Counted from the first letter of the stretch, positions 1-8,675 are shown. The stretch: 18,493 bases of DNA from UBA1140 sp964409295 (GCA_964409295.1 CAYPCV010000005.1:1-18493); one strand, 5' to 3'. Program-made: numbers and translations. The notes: generated from the letters alone by a model not told the origin.

Positions 1-43
1 GTTTTTATCTTCTTTTAATTCTAATTGTATATCATATAATATT

Positions 44-199
44 ATGAAAACAACAAAAACAATCCCTACCTTTAAAGATGAAAACGAAGAGCGAGAGTTT
101 TGGGAAAATAACGATGCTTTGGATTACTTTGATGCTTCAAAAGTAAAGATGGTTCGTTTCCCAAATCTAAAAAAGACCACAATTAGTTCTTCTCCCTAA
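44..199 (+). pseudogene. 3'-truncated CopG-family antitoxin (51 codons)
   Basis: The 51-residue product resembles the N-terminal half of the short CopG-type antitoxins of type II toxin-antitoxin pairs, often partnered with BrnT-like toxins. Visible family marks are IPTFKDENEEREFW, DYFD and VRFPNLKKTT. In the family this is followed by a ribbon-helix-helix segment that binds DNA. Here the reading frame becomes ISSSP and stops, so that segment is missing. The last 17 bases overlap the 3' end of the convergent adaptor gene, which suggests a deletion or rearrangement joined the two near position 181-185. There is no good ribosome site before the ATG, and only 43 bases precede it, so a toxin partner, if any, lies outside the window. 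The family call is from pattern memory and is fairly firm; non-function is inference. Confidence 0.6.
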
Positions 200-1256
200 T
201 CTCCACTTCCCCATAAACAGGCAACTTAGCCAACAACACCTCACTACCACGAGCAATCTGATTGGTTGGGCATGGGGTTATCATCTCTTGGTTCTCTTGA
301 CTCATAATGGTTTTTATTTTTAGAGCAGAGAATTTGCCATTTTTGTACACCATTAGATAAGTTCCATTAGTTTTATGAAGCAGGGTATCGCTAGGTACAA
401 TACACCCATCTTGTTGTTTGGTCAATACACTTATATTTAATGTTGAACCAATAGGAAGATTAATCTTTTTATTTAAGGCTACTTCTGCTTGAATAAGACC
501 CTGTTTTGCTAAGGTTAGAATCTTTTTAATCTTACCTATCTTTTGCATGTCAAGATAGATGTCTTGACCCACTTTTACCTCTTCTTTGTTAGGAACAAAT
601 GAAAAAATAAGCTTCTTTGTTCCATTGCTTAGACTTAAAATAGGTTTACCTGCTACAGCTAAATCTCCTTGGTGCATTAATAGGGTATCTATCTCTCCAC
701 TAAATGGTGCTTTGATTTTTAGGTAGTTTTTTTGTTCTTGAAGTTGAGTTATCTTCTGTTTCGTTGCTTGTATCGCAGAACTTTTTCCCTGCATAATAAC
801 TTTAGAGGTGTCAACAGGCTCTTTTGCTAATCCTCCTACACTGTAAAGTTTTTTATTTCGATTGTAGATTTGTCTTGCTAGAGCTAGGTCATTTTGTTGC
901 TGTGCTAGAGTTGTTCTAAGCAAGGCAATATTTGAATTTATATCACTTTCATCAATACTTGCTAAAAGTTTACCTTTCTCTACCCATTGTGACTCTTCTA
1001 CATAGAGATGTTCTATGTAGCCTGCCATTTTAGTGGCTATTTTGATACTTTTATCCGATTGTACTATGGCTAGATAAGATTGTTCCTCTCTCATTGTACC
1101 TTGTTTTGCTTGGCTCAAAGAGACAGAAAGGGTTGCTTTTTTTGGAAGAGGTTCTTGAACTATCTCCTCTTTTCTCTCTTCCATTAAAGCTTTTGCCTTA
1201 AAGGCAACACCTGCTATAATAATTAGAGTTAATACTCCTATAATAATCTTTTTCAT
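183..1256 (-). CDS. Periplasmic adaptor (HlyD/RND membrane fusion protein)
   Basis: This is a membrane-fusion subunit that would bridge an inner-membrane pump to an outer-membrane TolC channel. It starts with an N-terminal hydrophobic anchor (IIIGVLTLIIIAGVAF). A split biotinyl-lipoyl-like barrel follows: the first half is around KMAGYIEHLYVEESQWVEKG and the second around KIKAPFSGEIDTLLMHQGD. They are separated by a helical hairpin rich in Q, L and K. I take the start at 1256 (357 residues). AAAGGAGAT lies just upstream of that ATG, while the earlier in-frame ATG at 1280 sits inside tolC with no comparable site. The ribosome site overlaps the tolC stop, so the two genes are one operon. No transporter gene follows; the next sequence is a convergent antitoxin fragment. 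The substrate cannot be told from the sequence. Confidence 0.88.
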   Translation of the reverse strand: MKKIIIGVLTLIIIAGVAFKAKALMEERKEEIVQEPLPKKATLSVSLSQAKQGTMREEQSYLAIVQSDKSIKIATKMAGYIEHLYVEESQWVEKGKLLASIDESDINSNIALLRTTLAQQQNDLALARQIYNRNKKLYSVGGLAKEPVDTSKVIMQGKSSAIQATKQKITQLQEQKNYLKIKAPFSGEIDTLLMHQGDLAVAGKPILSLSNGTKKLIFSFVPNKEEVKVGQDIYLDMQKIGKIKKILTLAKQGLIQAEVALNKKINLPIGSTLNISVLTKQQDGCIVPSDTLLHKTNGTYLMVYKNGKFSALKIKTIMSQENQEMITPCPTNQIARGSEVLLAKLPVYGEVEIREKN

Positions 1257-1269
1257 CTCTTTATCTCCT

Positions 1270-2595
1270 TTAATTTTCATTCGATAAAATCGAATTTACA
1301 CCACGTTCTAATAGATAATCTAGGTAGAATATACCATTTTGGTAGGCATATTTACTCTGAATTATCTGTGATTTTGCTAACTCTGTTTTTGATTTGGCTA
1401 ATAGCAAGTCATTTACAGTTGCTACCCCTGCATCGTATCGTGCTTGTTCTATTATTTCACTCTCTTGAAGCAATAAATATTGAGATTGAGTGGTTTCATA
1501 GTTAGCTAGGGCTGTTTCTATCTCATTCTTTGCTTTGGCAAAGAGTTTTTTAAAGCCTTCTGTTATTTCATCTTTTTTAGAAATTGCTTGTAGTTTAGCA
1601 ATTTTTGCCTGTTGAATTCTTGCAGAGGTTGCTCCAAAATCAAAAAGATTCCATTTTGCATTAATTGCCACTTGCCAAAGTTGTTCTCTCTCTATTGGGT
1701 CTATTTTATCAATATCGTAGTTGTATCCTGCATATGCATTAAGTGAAACTTGTGGTTTTTTAGATGCTTCCACTTTTTTAATTATTTTTGTACCTTTATC
1801 TATCTCTAAGTCTTGAAGTCTAAAACGCTCTAATTTGTTTAAATCTTTCCCTTTTAAAGAGGGGTTTTCTTGTATGGGTTGAACTTCTAAGGTCTCTAAA
1901 TTCTGAATATTATTGTAATGAGTCAATGCAGATAGTGTGCTTTTTAGCATCTTGAGTGAGCTTTTTGTTTTCGCAACATTACCAATAGATTGGCTTAAAT
2001 CATTATTAGCTTTTAGTAAATCAATTTTGGCTCGCTTCCCCAATTCTACTCCATAACGAATTTTTTCCTTTAGACTTTTTAATGCTACTACATAATTTTC
2101 TTGTGCATATTGAAGCTCTTGAAGTGATAATGCTGATAAATAGAGAGAACGGATATTATAAATAAGCTCTTCACGGCTTAACCTTTTTTTACTTTGGCTC
2201 ATTTTGGTAGCTATATTATCTATTTTTACTTGTTGCTCTAATGCTCCACCTGTAAAGAGAGGTACTGAGTATTGCACTCCTGTACTAAAGAGGTCTTGGG
2301 TGGTATCAACCGAACTGGTAGGAGAGAGTGCCGAGGGAACAATTGGGGCGAGAGTTCGTGGTAAATTATAGTGGGTATATGAACCTACAACATCAACTAC
2401 TCCAAACTTTTTGGCTTTACTTTCTGCTTTTTTAGCTTCCATTAACTCAATTTGTAAATCTGTTTTTTTAATAAGTGAGTTGTTTGATAATCCACTCTGA
2501 ACAAGCTCATCAAGTGATGTTGCACAGAGTTGACCAGTTAGAAGAAAAGTTGACAGAACTATTGATACTTTTTTATAAAATAGTTTTCTTTGCAT
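1270..2595 (-). CDS. TolC-family outer-membrane efflux protein
   Basis: The 441-residue product is of usual size for the TolC/OEP family, whose trimers form an outer-membrane channel with a periplasmic tunnel. The N-terminus is a signal peptide (MQRKLFYKKVSIVLSTFLL, probable cleavage after LCA near residue 25). The rest shows the two internally similar halves typical of the family: long alanine-, lysine- and glutamine-rich helices separated by beta-strand segments such as GVQYSVPLFTGG and AINAKWNLFDFGA. The LFTGG and LFDFG turns are characteristic. AAGGAGAG precedes the ATG. It is the first gene of a pair with the adaptor; a 69-base gap separates it from nadE upstream on the same strand, so it may have its own promoter or read-through from nadE. 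No regulator gene is adjacent. Confidence 0.9.
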   Translation of the reverse strand: MQRKLFYKKVSIVLSTFLLTGQLCATSLDELVQSGLSNNSLIKKTDLQIELMEAKKAESKAKKFGVVDVVGSYTHYNLPRTLAPIVPSALSPTSSVDTTQDLFSTGVQYSVPLFTGGALEQQVKIDNIATKMSQSKKRLSREELIYNIRSLYLSALSLQELQYAQENYVVALKSLKEKIRYGVELGKRAKIDLLKANNDLSQSIGNVAKTKSSLKMLKSTLSALTHYNNIQNLETLEVQPIQENPSLKGKDLNKLERFRLQDLEIDKGTKIIKKVEASKKPQVSLNAYAGYNYDIDKIDPIEREQLWQVAINAKWNLFDFGATSARIQQAKIAKLQAISKKDEITEGFKKLFAKAKNEIETALANYETTQSQYLLLQESEIIEQARYDAGVATVNDLLLAKSKTELAKSQIIQSKYAYQNGIFYLDYLLERGVNSILSNEN

Positions 2596-2664
2596 GATAC
2601 TCTCCTTGTATTTGTAGAAGAGTAGCAGACGGATATTAACTCTGTATGAATTAGTCTAAAAGGT

Positions 2665-4569
2665 TTAACTTATTTGCTCTTCTAACTCTTCTATCCAAAT
2701 TTTCATGTCAGCATCGCTTGGCATTCGCCAATCAGCTCGTGGGCTTAGTGAGATGCTTCCTACTTTTGGTCCATCTGGCATGCATGAGCGTTTGAACTGT
2801 TGGCTAAAGAAACGCCATAGGAATTTTTTGAGCCACTTTTTTATCTCTTCTTCACTATAATTTTCAAAAGCATGGTTGGCTAGAAAGAGTATTTTACTAG
2901 GCTTTGCTCCGTATTTGATAAAGTGATATAAAAAGAAATCGTGCAGTTCATATGGGCCAACTATTGATTCAGTTTCTTGAACTATTTCATCATTGTTATG
3001 AGGTAGAAGTTCTGGGCTTATAGGGGTATCTAAAATATCATCTATAATATGAGTAATATTGTGATTGCTTTTAAAATACTCTATAACGTATTTTATAAGT
3101 GTTTTAGGAATACCAGAATTTAGAGCATACATACTCATATGATCGCCGTTATAGGTAGACCAACCTAAAGCAATTTCGCTTAAATCCCCTGTTCCTATAA
3201 CCAAGCCTCCTTCACGGTTTGCTGTGTTCATCAGTATAGAAGTTCTTGTTCGTGCTTGAACATTTTCATAGGTTACAGAGTGGTCATTTACATCATGTCC
3301 TATGGCTTCAAATTCTGTGAGAGCCAGTTTTGTAATATCAATGGTACGCAGTGTAAGTTCTAGTTTTTCACAGAGTTCTATGGCATTACTTTTGGTTCGA
3401 GAGGTTGTTCCAAATCCAGGCATGGTAATGGCAATAATATCTTTACTATCCCAATTCATAAGTTGAAATGCTTTATGGGTAGAGAGTAAGGCAAGGGTTG
3501 AATCCAATCCTCCTGAGATTCCAATAACAGCTTTTTTAATACCTGCATGAGTCATTCGTTTGATAAGTGCATAGGCTTGAATATGAACGATTTCTTTACA
3601 ACGATGCTCTTTTTCTTGGTAGATAGAGGGAATAAAGGGGTGTGGAGTAATAAAACGCTTTAATGTTTCTATTTGAACTAGGGGGTTAAGTTGAATAGGT
3701 CTAAATTCACTTGTGATTTCGTCAGAATAACTAGACTCGGAAAGACGTTGCCAGTTCATTCTCTGTAAATCTATATCGGCTGTGATGAGGTTTGAATTCA
3801 TATCAAAGCGTTGGTTTTGAATTAGGGTTGAACCGTACTCAGCAATAATGGAGTGTCCTCCAAAAACTGTATCTGTTGTTGATTCTCCTACGCCTGCCGA
3901 GGTATAAACATACGCTCCCATACATCTAGCACTTTGTGTTCGTACCAACTCTTCTCGATACTCAGCTTTGCCAATGAGTTCATTACTTGCCGACAAATTA
4001 AAAATAAGGTTTGCACCGTTAATTGACATTTGATTGGAAGGAGGATTAATTGCCCACAAATCTTCACAAATTTCTATACCAAAGGTCATCTCTTTATTAT
4101 CTGAAAAGAGTAAATCTACTCCAAATGGAACGGTTTCTCCCAAGAGGGTAGTGGTTTCATTTTTTATTGTACGTCCTGATATAAAGTGACGTTTTTCATA
4201 AAACTCTTTTTTATTGGGAATATAGCTTTTTGGAACAACTGCTAAAATAGTTCCATTTTGAATAACGACAGCTGTATTATAAAGTCGATTATTATGAAGT
4301 AGAACAATACCTAAAATAGCAACTGTAGAGATACTTTTACTTACTTTTAAAATAGACTTTAGAGCATTGTTTTGCTGTTCTAAAAGAGTTTGATTAAAAA
4401 AAATATCAGAGGCTGTATAACCTGTAAGTGTTAACTCAGGAAAGAGTACTACCGAGACATTTTGATGATAGGCTTGATTGAGTAGTGGGAGTATGGCTAT
4501 AGCATTTTTTTCTGGGTTTGCTACAGTGGTTTGATTAACAGCAGAAGCGACTCTGTAAAATCCATGCAT
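2665..4569 (-). CDS. nadE: Glutamine-dependent NAD+ synthetase (two-domain)
   Basis: This enzyme catalyses the last step of NAD synthesis: it amidates deamido-NAD with ATP, using ammonia released from glutamine. Residues about 5-290 are a nitrilase-type glutaminase domain with the expected triad: Glu45 in LFPELTLTGYT, Lys114 in VVPKSYIPNKKEFYE, and Cys168 in GIEICEDLW. Residues about 325-634 are the synthetase domain with the ATP-pyrophosphatase loop SGGLDS at 352-357 and the downstream GTGDLSEIALGWSTYNGDH. The 634-residue length matches the fused, glutamine-using form. The well-studied enzymes of Helicobacter and Campylobacter are short ammonia-dependent proteins lacking the glutaminase domain, so this form is of note. 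An AAGGAAAG site precedes the ATG. All catalytic residues are present, so it should be active. Confidence 0.95.
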   Translation of the reverse strand: MHGFYRVASAVNQTTVANPEKNAIAILPLLNQAYHQNVSVVLFPELTLTGYTASDIFFNQTLLEQQNNALKSILKVSKSISTVAILGIVLLHNNRLYNTAVVIQNGTILAVVPKSYIPNKKEFYEKRHFISGRTIKNETTTLLGETVPFGVDLLFSDNKEMTFGIEICEDLWAINPPSNQMSINGANLIFNLSASNELIGKAEYREELVRTQSARCMGAYVYTSAGVGESTTDTVFGGHSIIAEYGSTLIQNQRFDMNSNLITADIDLQRMNWQRLSESSYSDEITSEFRPIQLNPLVQIETLKRFITPHPFIPSIYQEKEHRCKEIVHIQAYALIKRMTHAGIKKAVIGISGGLDSTLALLSTHKAFQLMNWDSKDIIAITMPGFGTTSRTKSNAIELCEKLELTLRTIDITKLALTEFEAIGHDVNDHSVTYENVQARTRTSILMNTANREGGLVIGTGDLSEIALGWSTYNGDHMSMYALNSGIPKTLIKYVIEYFKSNHNITHIIDDILDTPISPELLPHNNDEIVQETESIVGPYELHDFFLYHFIKYGAKPSKILFLANHAFENYSEEEIKKWLKKFLWRFFSQQFKRSCMPDGPKVGSISLSPRADWRMPSDADMKIWIEELEEQIS

Positions 4570-4642
4570 GACTTTCCTTTTTTAACGGGATGTTTGGGCT
4601 TAATAACGATAGTATTTTAGCCAAAAAAAGAGAGTATTAAAA

Positions 4643-5044
4643 CTATTGAAGATAAAAAATTTTATTAAGATATTTAATCTTTGATGCAGAGAGTACATGA
4701 ATCCTATCCCATAAAAGTTTGGTATAAATTTTTCCATTATCAATGGTATATTTTCCTTGCTTTGGAAATGCTTGTCCCCATGATTGTTTTTTCTTTAATA
4801 TATTTAGTAAATTTGGAGATTTAAGCTCAGAACTGCTCAGTTTTGCTGTTCTATTTGTATAGAGGTAGTGATATTTACCATCTTTTGTTAACATTAGAAA
4901 GTGATAGGAGTCGCCAGTTCTATCTGTTCTATAAACTTTGTTATACGTTGGTTTCTGTCCATTTATTGTTGATGCATTTAATGTACTATGTGAAAATAGC
5001 AAAGAAAAACTTAACAACTTTAAGATTATTATAAGTGTTTTCAT
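4643..5044 (-). CDS. Small secreted protein of unknown function
   Basis: I do not recognise a family. The 133-residue product begins with a clear signal peptide (MKTLIIILKLLSFSLLFSHS, likely cleavage after LNA near residue 24), so the mature part of about 109 residues is probably periplasmic. It is rich in Lys, Tyr and Thr, has no cysteine, and alternates polar and aromatic residues (SYHFLMLTKDGKYHYLYTN), suggesting a small beta-rich fold. The tail, about residues 100-133, carries DNGKIYTKLLWDRIHVLS. There is no good ribosome site before the ATG; instead a TATACT box ends only six bases upstream, which could give a leaderless transcript. The gene lies between the GGDEF/EAL gene and nadE on the same strand with gaps of 148 and 73 bases, so an operon link is not evident. 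Confidence 0.65.
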   Translation of the reverse strand: MKTLIIILKLLSFSLLFSHSTLNASTINGQKPTYNKVYRTDRTGDSYHFLMLTKDGKYHYLYTNRTAKLSSSELKSPNLLNILKKKQSWGQAFPKQGKYTIDNGKIYTKLLWDRIHVLSASKIKYLNKIFYLQ

Positions 5045-5192
5045 GGAATAAGTATAACACAGATTTTAGCTAAAAGAGGCTATAAATTAAAAATAAAATC
5101 AATTATATTAATTAAGTTGTTTGTTATAGTTAACAGCTATTTTTCATTATCAACTTTTTCGCTACCTTTAATTATAAAAGAACAAAATAGAA

Positions 5193-7994
5193 CTAGAAAA
5201 GCTCTGGAGAGGGTGCTCCAAAGTAGAATCCTTGAGAGTAGTCTGCCCCTAAATCTTTGACAATTTCATAAATTTCTTCACTTGATACATATTCAGTAAT
5301 TGTTTTTCTTCCAAGTTTTTTTGAAAATGAAATAATAGCTTCTGTAATAATATAAGCATTTTTATCTGTAGCAATATTTTTGATTAAGCTACCATCTATT
5401 TTAATAAAGTCTGCATCTATACCAATAATATGTTCAAAGTTTGCATATCCAGAGCCAAAATCATCAATCGCAATTTTAACACCATGTTTTTTAATACGTT
5501 TAACAAAATCATTAATCATTTTATAGTCATTAACCTCTTCGGATTCTGTTATTTCAAAAATTACATTATGGCTATTGCTATACTTTGAGAGCTTATCACA
5601 GATATAAGAGCTGGTCTCTTTTGATAAAACATCATCAATAGTTAAATTGATAGAAAACTCATAATTGGGTAAATGTTCAAATGTTTTAAAGGCTTTATCA
5701 ATTACTATTTTAGTAATTTGAGGGTAGAGTTTTGCTTTTTGTGCTATCTCTAAAAACGTCCATGTTGATACAGGATGCCCATCTTTATCTAACATTCTTA
5801 CAAGGGTTTCGTATTTTACTACTTCTTGGGTTTGATTATTAAGTATGGGTTGATAATAGGTTACTACTCTGTCTTCATCAATAGCTTCTTTTATTTTTTT
5901 AATCCACTCAATATTTTGTGCATAATCTTCACTTTTACTCATGCTGTGGTCAAAAAGTAAGAATTTTTTATGCTCTTGTTGAGCTTTTTTTCTAGCAATA
6001 TTTGAGTATAAAATAAGTTTTTGATAGTTGTCATGTGCATAGTAACTAGCTGCTCCACCTGTAATAGAGATAGAAACACGGTTTTGATTCTCTAAATTTA
6101 TAGTGGAAATTTCCACTTCAATCTCTTCTATAAGCTCTTCAAAAAAGAGTTGAAAATTGGTATTGGATAGATAATCCTCTTGAAAAAGCAGAATAAATTG
6201 GTCTGCTTGAAGTTTATATAGTTTAAAATTCTTTTTCTCTTTTATTTTTTGAAGTTTAGATGCTAAATTGAGTAGAACATCGTCTCCAATAGAGGAACCG
6301 TAAAAATCATTAAATCCAGAAAAATCATCAATATTAAGATAAAAGATAATAGGTTTAATTGCCGTTTTTAAATCATTAACAAGTTGATTACGATTTGGTA
6401 AGCCTGTCAATAAATCGGTTCTTTGCTTTTTAATCTCCTCTTTACTCTCTTCTAGTTCTGTAATGTTGTGTCGAACAGCAACGTATTCTAGAACTGTATC
6501 GTTTTGGTCTAAAATAGGTAAAATGGTTGCATTAACAATATATGAATTTCCATCTTTTTTACGGTTTTTAACCGTACCTTTCCAAATTTTCTTGGCATGA
6601 AGTACTTCCCACATCTCTCTAAAGACCTCTTTAGGCATATCTGGATGACGAATAATATTATGAGAACGACCTATAAGCTCTTCTTTGGTATACCCAGATA
6701 CATCACAAAACATCTTGTTTACATAGGTAATAATTCCTTTATCATCTGTTTTAGAAACAATACTTGAACGGTCAATTGCTGTTTTATAGACATCAAGAAA
6801 AGAGATATTTTCAGTGAGTTTCTCACTCATAGTGTTAAAGGCTAATAGAGCATCTCCAATTTCATCTTCTCTATCAACATCGAGTTTAATGGTTGTGTTT
6901 CCCAATGAAATCATCTCTGATGCTGTTTGGAGTTTTTTTAAGTTTTTGGTAATAGATAGATAAAAGGCTATAAAAATATAGAAAGCGATACATAATATTA
7001 GCAAAAAAATAAAGAGTAGAGACCAAAGTTTATTGTTTAGGTTAGCTTGTAACTCTTTAATAGTTTTTTTGTAGGTATAGGTGTATCGTTGATAGAGTGT
7101 ATTTTGTATCTCAATAGAGGTAATAGTTTTTCTTTTAAAAGCTTTATGGTCAAACTGGCTTATATCTTCTTTTATAATTTTTTTATCAATAATTTCTAGC
7201 AGTATTTCAAGAGTATGACTTACTGCTGTAGTTTGGTTTTGAAGTATAGGATAATTGCTTAGTTGACTTAAGAGTTTTGTCTCTTCTAAACTCATTTTTA
7301 ATGCTTTTAAATCTCTGGAAAGGGATAAAAGGTTTCTCTTCTTTTTCATGCATAATTGATTTTCAAAGAGACTTCCAGATGTGTCTTCAAGCTGTTTTGA
7401 TAGTTCATATAGACGTAAAAGTTTCTCTTGTAACATATCAGCTAGGTAGTTTACTCTTAAATCTTTAGAAGCTCTAAATGAAGTTTTTTCTGAAATATTA
7501 AGTATGGTTTTAATGAGTCTGTTGATGATTTTTTCATAGGTTTGAAAATGTTTATCACTTAGGAGCTTAATGTCCAGTTTATTGATTTCCATAACATTAA
7601 ATAGTGAAACAGCTGTATTAAAATTTTGATTAGAGGTAAGCATATTAAGATGTTGGCTATCAAAATTCATAATATCAGGTTTTTGTCTCTTATAAAAAGT
7701 ATCTTCTTTATCAATAATCTCTTCTTTTAAACTGGTGTCTCCCTCTAAAAATTTTTTAGTAAGAGAACGGTGTGTCTGTACAGTTTTAATAAAATTATTA
7801 ATAATCTCTATGTATTCTAAACCAATAAGTTGATTATTGTAGTTATGACTTCGTTTAATGTAGTCTACAAAGATAGTTCGTGAAGGAAATAGTAAGAGTA
7901 TAAAAAGAATAGAAATTGAAACAATAATTTTAACTTTAAATGAGAGTTTACTCATAATATAAAGTGCTGGAGATAAAAATATTTTAAGAGACAT
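5193..7994 (-). CDS. Membrane PAS-GGDEF-EAL protein, probable c-di-GMP phosphodiesterase
   Basis: This 933-residue sensor is expected to act on cyclic di-GMP at the inner membrane. Order of parts: membrane segment about 21-37; periplasmic, mainly helical sensor region 40-320; second membrane segment 324-347; HAMP about 348-400; PAS 403-514 with RHPDMPKEVFREMW; GGDEF domain 525-685; EAL domain 695-933. The GGDEF signature is replaced by QADQF (596-600), so cyclase activity is unlikely. The EAL domain keeps its main residues: YETLVR (728-733), Asn783 in SINLT, EITESE (814-819), IDDFGSGY (843-850), Lys865 in FIKIDGS, and ITEYV. It therefore probably hydrolyses c-di-GMP. The periplasmic HRSLTKKFLEGD stretch resembles four-helix sensor domains, but the ligand is unknown. 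AGAAGGTG precedes the ATG, and a TATAAT box lies just upstream. Confidence 0.9.
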   Translation of the reverse strand: MSLKIFLSPALYIMSKLSFKVKIIVSISILFILLLFPSRTIFVDYIKRSHNYNNQLIGLEYIEIINNFIKTVQTHRSLTKKFLEGDTSLKEEIIDKEDTFYKRQKPDIMNFDSQHLNMLTSNQNFNTAVSLFNVMEINKLDIKLLSDKHFQTYEKIINRLIKTILNISEKTSFRASKDLRVNYLADMLQEKLLRLYELSKQLEDTSGSLFENQLCMKKKRNLLSLSRDLKALKMSLEETKLLSQLSNYPILQNQTTAVSHTLEILLEIIDKKIIKEDISQFDHKAFKRKTITSIEIQNTLYQRYTYTYKKTIKELQANLNNKLWSLLFIFLLILCIAFYIFIAFYLSITKNLKKLQTASEMISLGNTTIKLDVDREDEIGDALLAFNTMSEKLTENISFLDVYKTAIDRSSIVSKTDDKGIITYVNKMFCDVSGYTKEELIGRSHNIIRHPDMPKEVFREMWEVLHAKKIWKGTVKNRKKDGNSYIVNATILPILDQNDTVLEYVAVRHNITELEESKEEIKKQRTDLLTGLPNRNQLVNDLKTAIKPIIFYLNIDDFSGFNDFYGSSIGDDVLLNLASKLQKIKEKKNFKLYKLQADQFILLFQEDYLSNTNFQLFFEELIEEIEVEISTINLENQNRVSISITGGAASYYAHDNYQKLILYSNIARKKAQQEHKKFLLFDHSMSKSEDYAQNIEWIKKIKEAIDEDRVVTYYQPILNNQTQEVVKYETLVRMLDKDGHPVSTWTFLEIAQKAKLYPQITKIVIDKAFKTFEHLPNYEFSINLTIDDVLSKETSSYICDKLSKYSNSHNVIFEITESEEVNDYKMINDFVKRIKKHGVKIAIDDFGSGYANFEHIIGIDADFIKIDGSLIKNIATDKNAYIITEAIISFSKKLGRKTITEYVSSEEIYEIVKDLGADYSQGFYFGAPSPELF

Positions 7995-8020
7995 AAAGAC
8001 GCACCTTCTTTTTGAAACAT

Positions 8021-8026
8021 ATTATA
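8021..8026 (-). promoter_or_regulatory. Probable -10 box for the GGDEF/EAL gene
   Basis: On the minus strand TGTTATAAT ends 26 bases before the ATG at 7994, with an AGAAGGTG ribosome site between. There is no clear -35 box; the upstream sequence is T-rich, as is usual for Campylobacterota housekeeping promoters. The match is exact to TATAAT but rests on sequence alone. Confidence 0.5.
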
Positions 8027-8095
8027 ACATAAAAAACAATAAAAATTAATATGATTTGTTAAGGAAATTACTTTTTTCTTAAAATGTGCAGTTTC

Positions 8096-8117
8096 CTCTC
8101 ATATTTAAATATGAGAG
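8096..8117. repeat. 22-bp perfect palindrome between ppi and the GGDEF/EAL gene
   Basis: The arm CTCTCATATTT is followed directly by its exact reverse complement. It lies 12 bases beyond the cyclophilin stop and about 70 bases upstream of the -10 box of the next gene. It could be a terminator hairpin for the cyclophilin gene, but no T-run follows on either strand. A protein-binding operator is the alternative. Confidence 0.55.
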
Positions 8118-8128
8118 AAGGGTAGAGA

Positions 8129-8644
8129 TTAATCTCTTGATGCGACTACTTCAACAGAAAGAATATCATCATTTTGCTCAATAGAGTCAAGTACTGCAAA
8201 ACTATCAGCATCATCTAAAGCAATAGCACCAAATACGGTATGAACACCATCTAAGTGAGGAGTTGGAACAAAAGTAATAAAGAATTGGCTACCACCTGTA
8301 TTTGGTCCAGCATGTGCCATAGAGAGTGTTCCTCTTCGGTGTGCTTCATGGCTTGTATCTGTTTCACAATCTATAGACCAATCTGGTCCACCCATACCTG
8401 CCATTGCAGGATTTCCTGTAGGTCCTGAGTGTGGACAACCACCTTGAGCCATAAATCCAGGAATTACTCTATGAAACTTTAAGTTATTGTAAAAACCTTC
8501 ATTTGCTAAGTGAGCTAAGTTTGCTACAGTATTTGGTGCATCTTGTGTGTAAAGTTTAATCCAAATCGTTCCTTTTGAAGTGTTAAACTTTGCGAAGTTG
8601 TATGTGTCCATTATCTCTTGTGATACGTCATATCTTTTTGACAT
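8129..8644 (-). CDS. Peptidyl-prolyl cis-trans isomerase, cyclophilin type
   Basis: The enzyme speeds cis-trans isomerisation of proline peptide bonds. I take the start at 8644 (171 residues, MSKRYDVSQ...). It has an AAGGAC site, and a TATAAT box lies at 8676-8681, inside the codons of a longer in-frame reading that starts at 8686. Cyclophilin marks are FHRVIPGFMAQGG (57-69, catalytic Arg59), RRGTLSMAHAGPNTGGSQFF (103-122) and HLDGVHTVFGAI (130-141). A loop of about 30 residues (HSGPTGNPAMAGMGGPDWS and onward) lies between the first two blocks, as in some larger bacterial single-domain cyclophilins. There is no signal peptide, so it is cytoplasmic. It is divergent from pyrF and shares the short region between them. 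Confidence 0.93.
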   Translation of the reverse strand: MSKRYDVSQEIMDTYNFAKFNTSKGTIWIKLYTQDAPNTVANLAHLANEGFYNNLKFHRVIPGFMAQGGCPHSGPTGNPAMAGMGGPDWSIDCETDTSHEAHRRGTLSMAHAGPNTGGSQFFITFVPTPHLDGVHTVFGAIALDDADSFAVLDSIEQNDDILSVEVVASRD

Positions 8645-8675
8645 GTTAGTCCTTATTATGTATATTTTCGCTAGA

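Noticed and set aside
1257..1280. Eight-residue extension of the adaptor protein from the ATG at 1280
   Set aside because: It starts within tolC without a ribosome site and its codons contain AAAGGAGAT, the site for the ATG at 1256.
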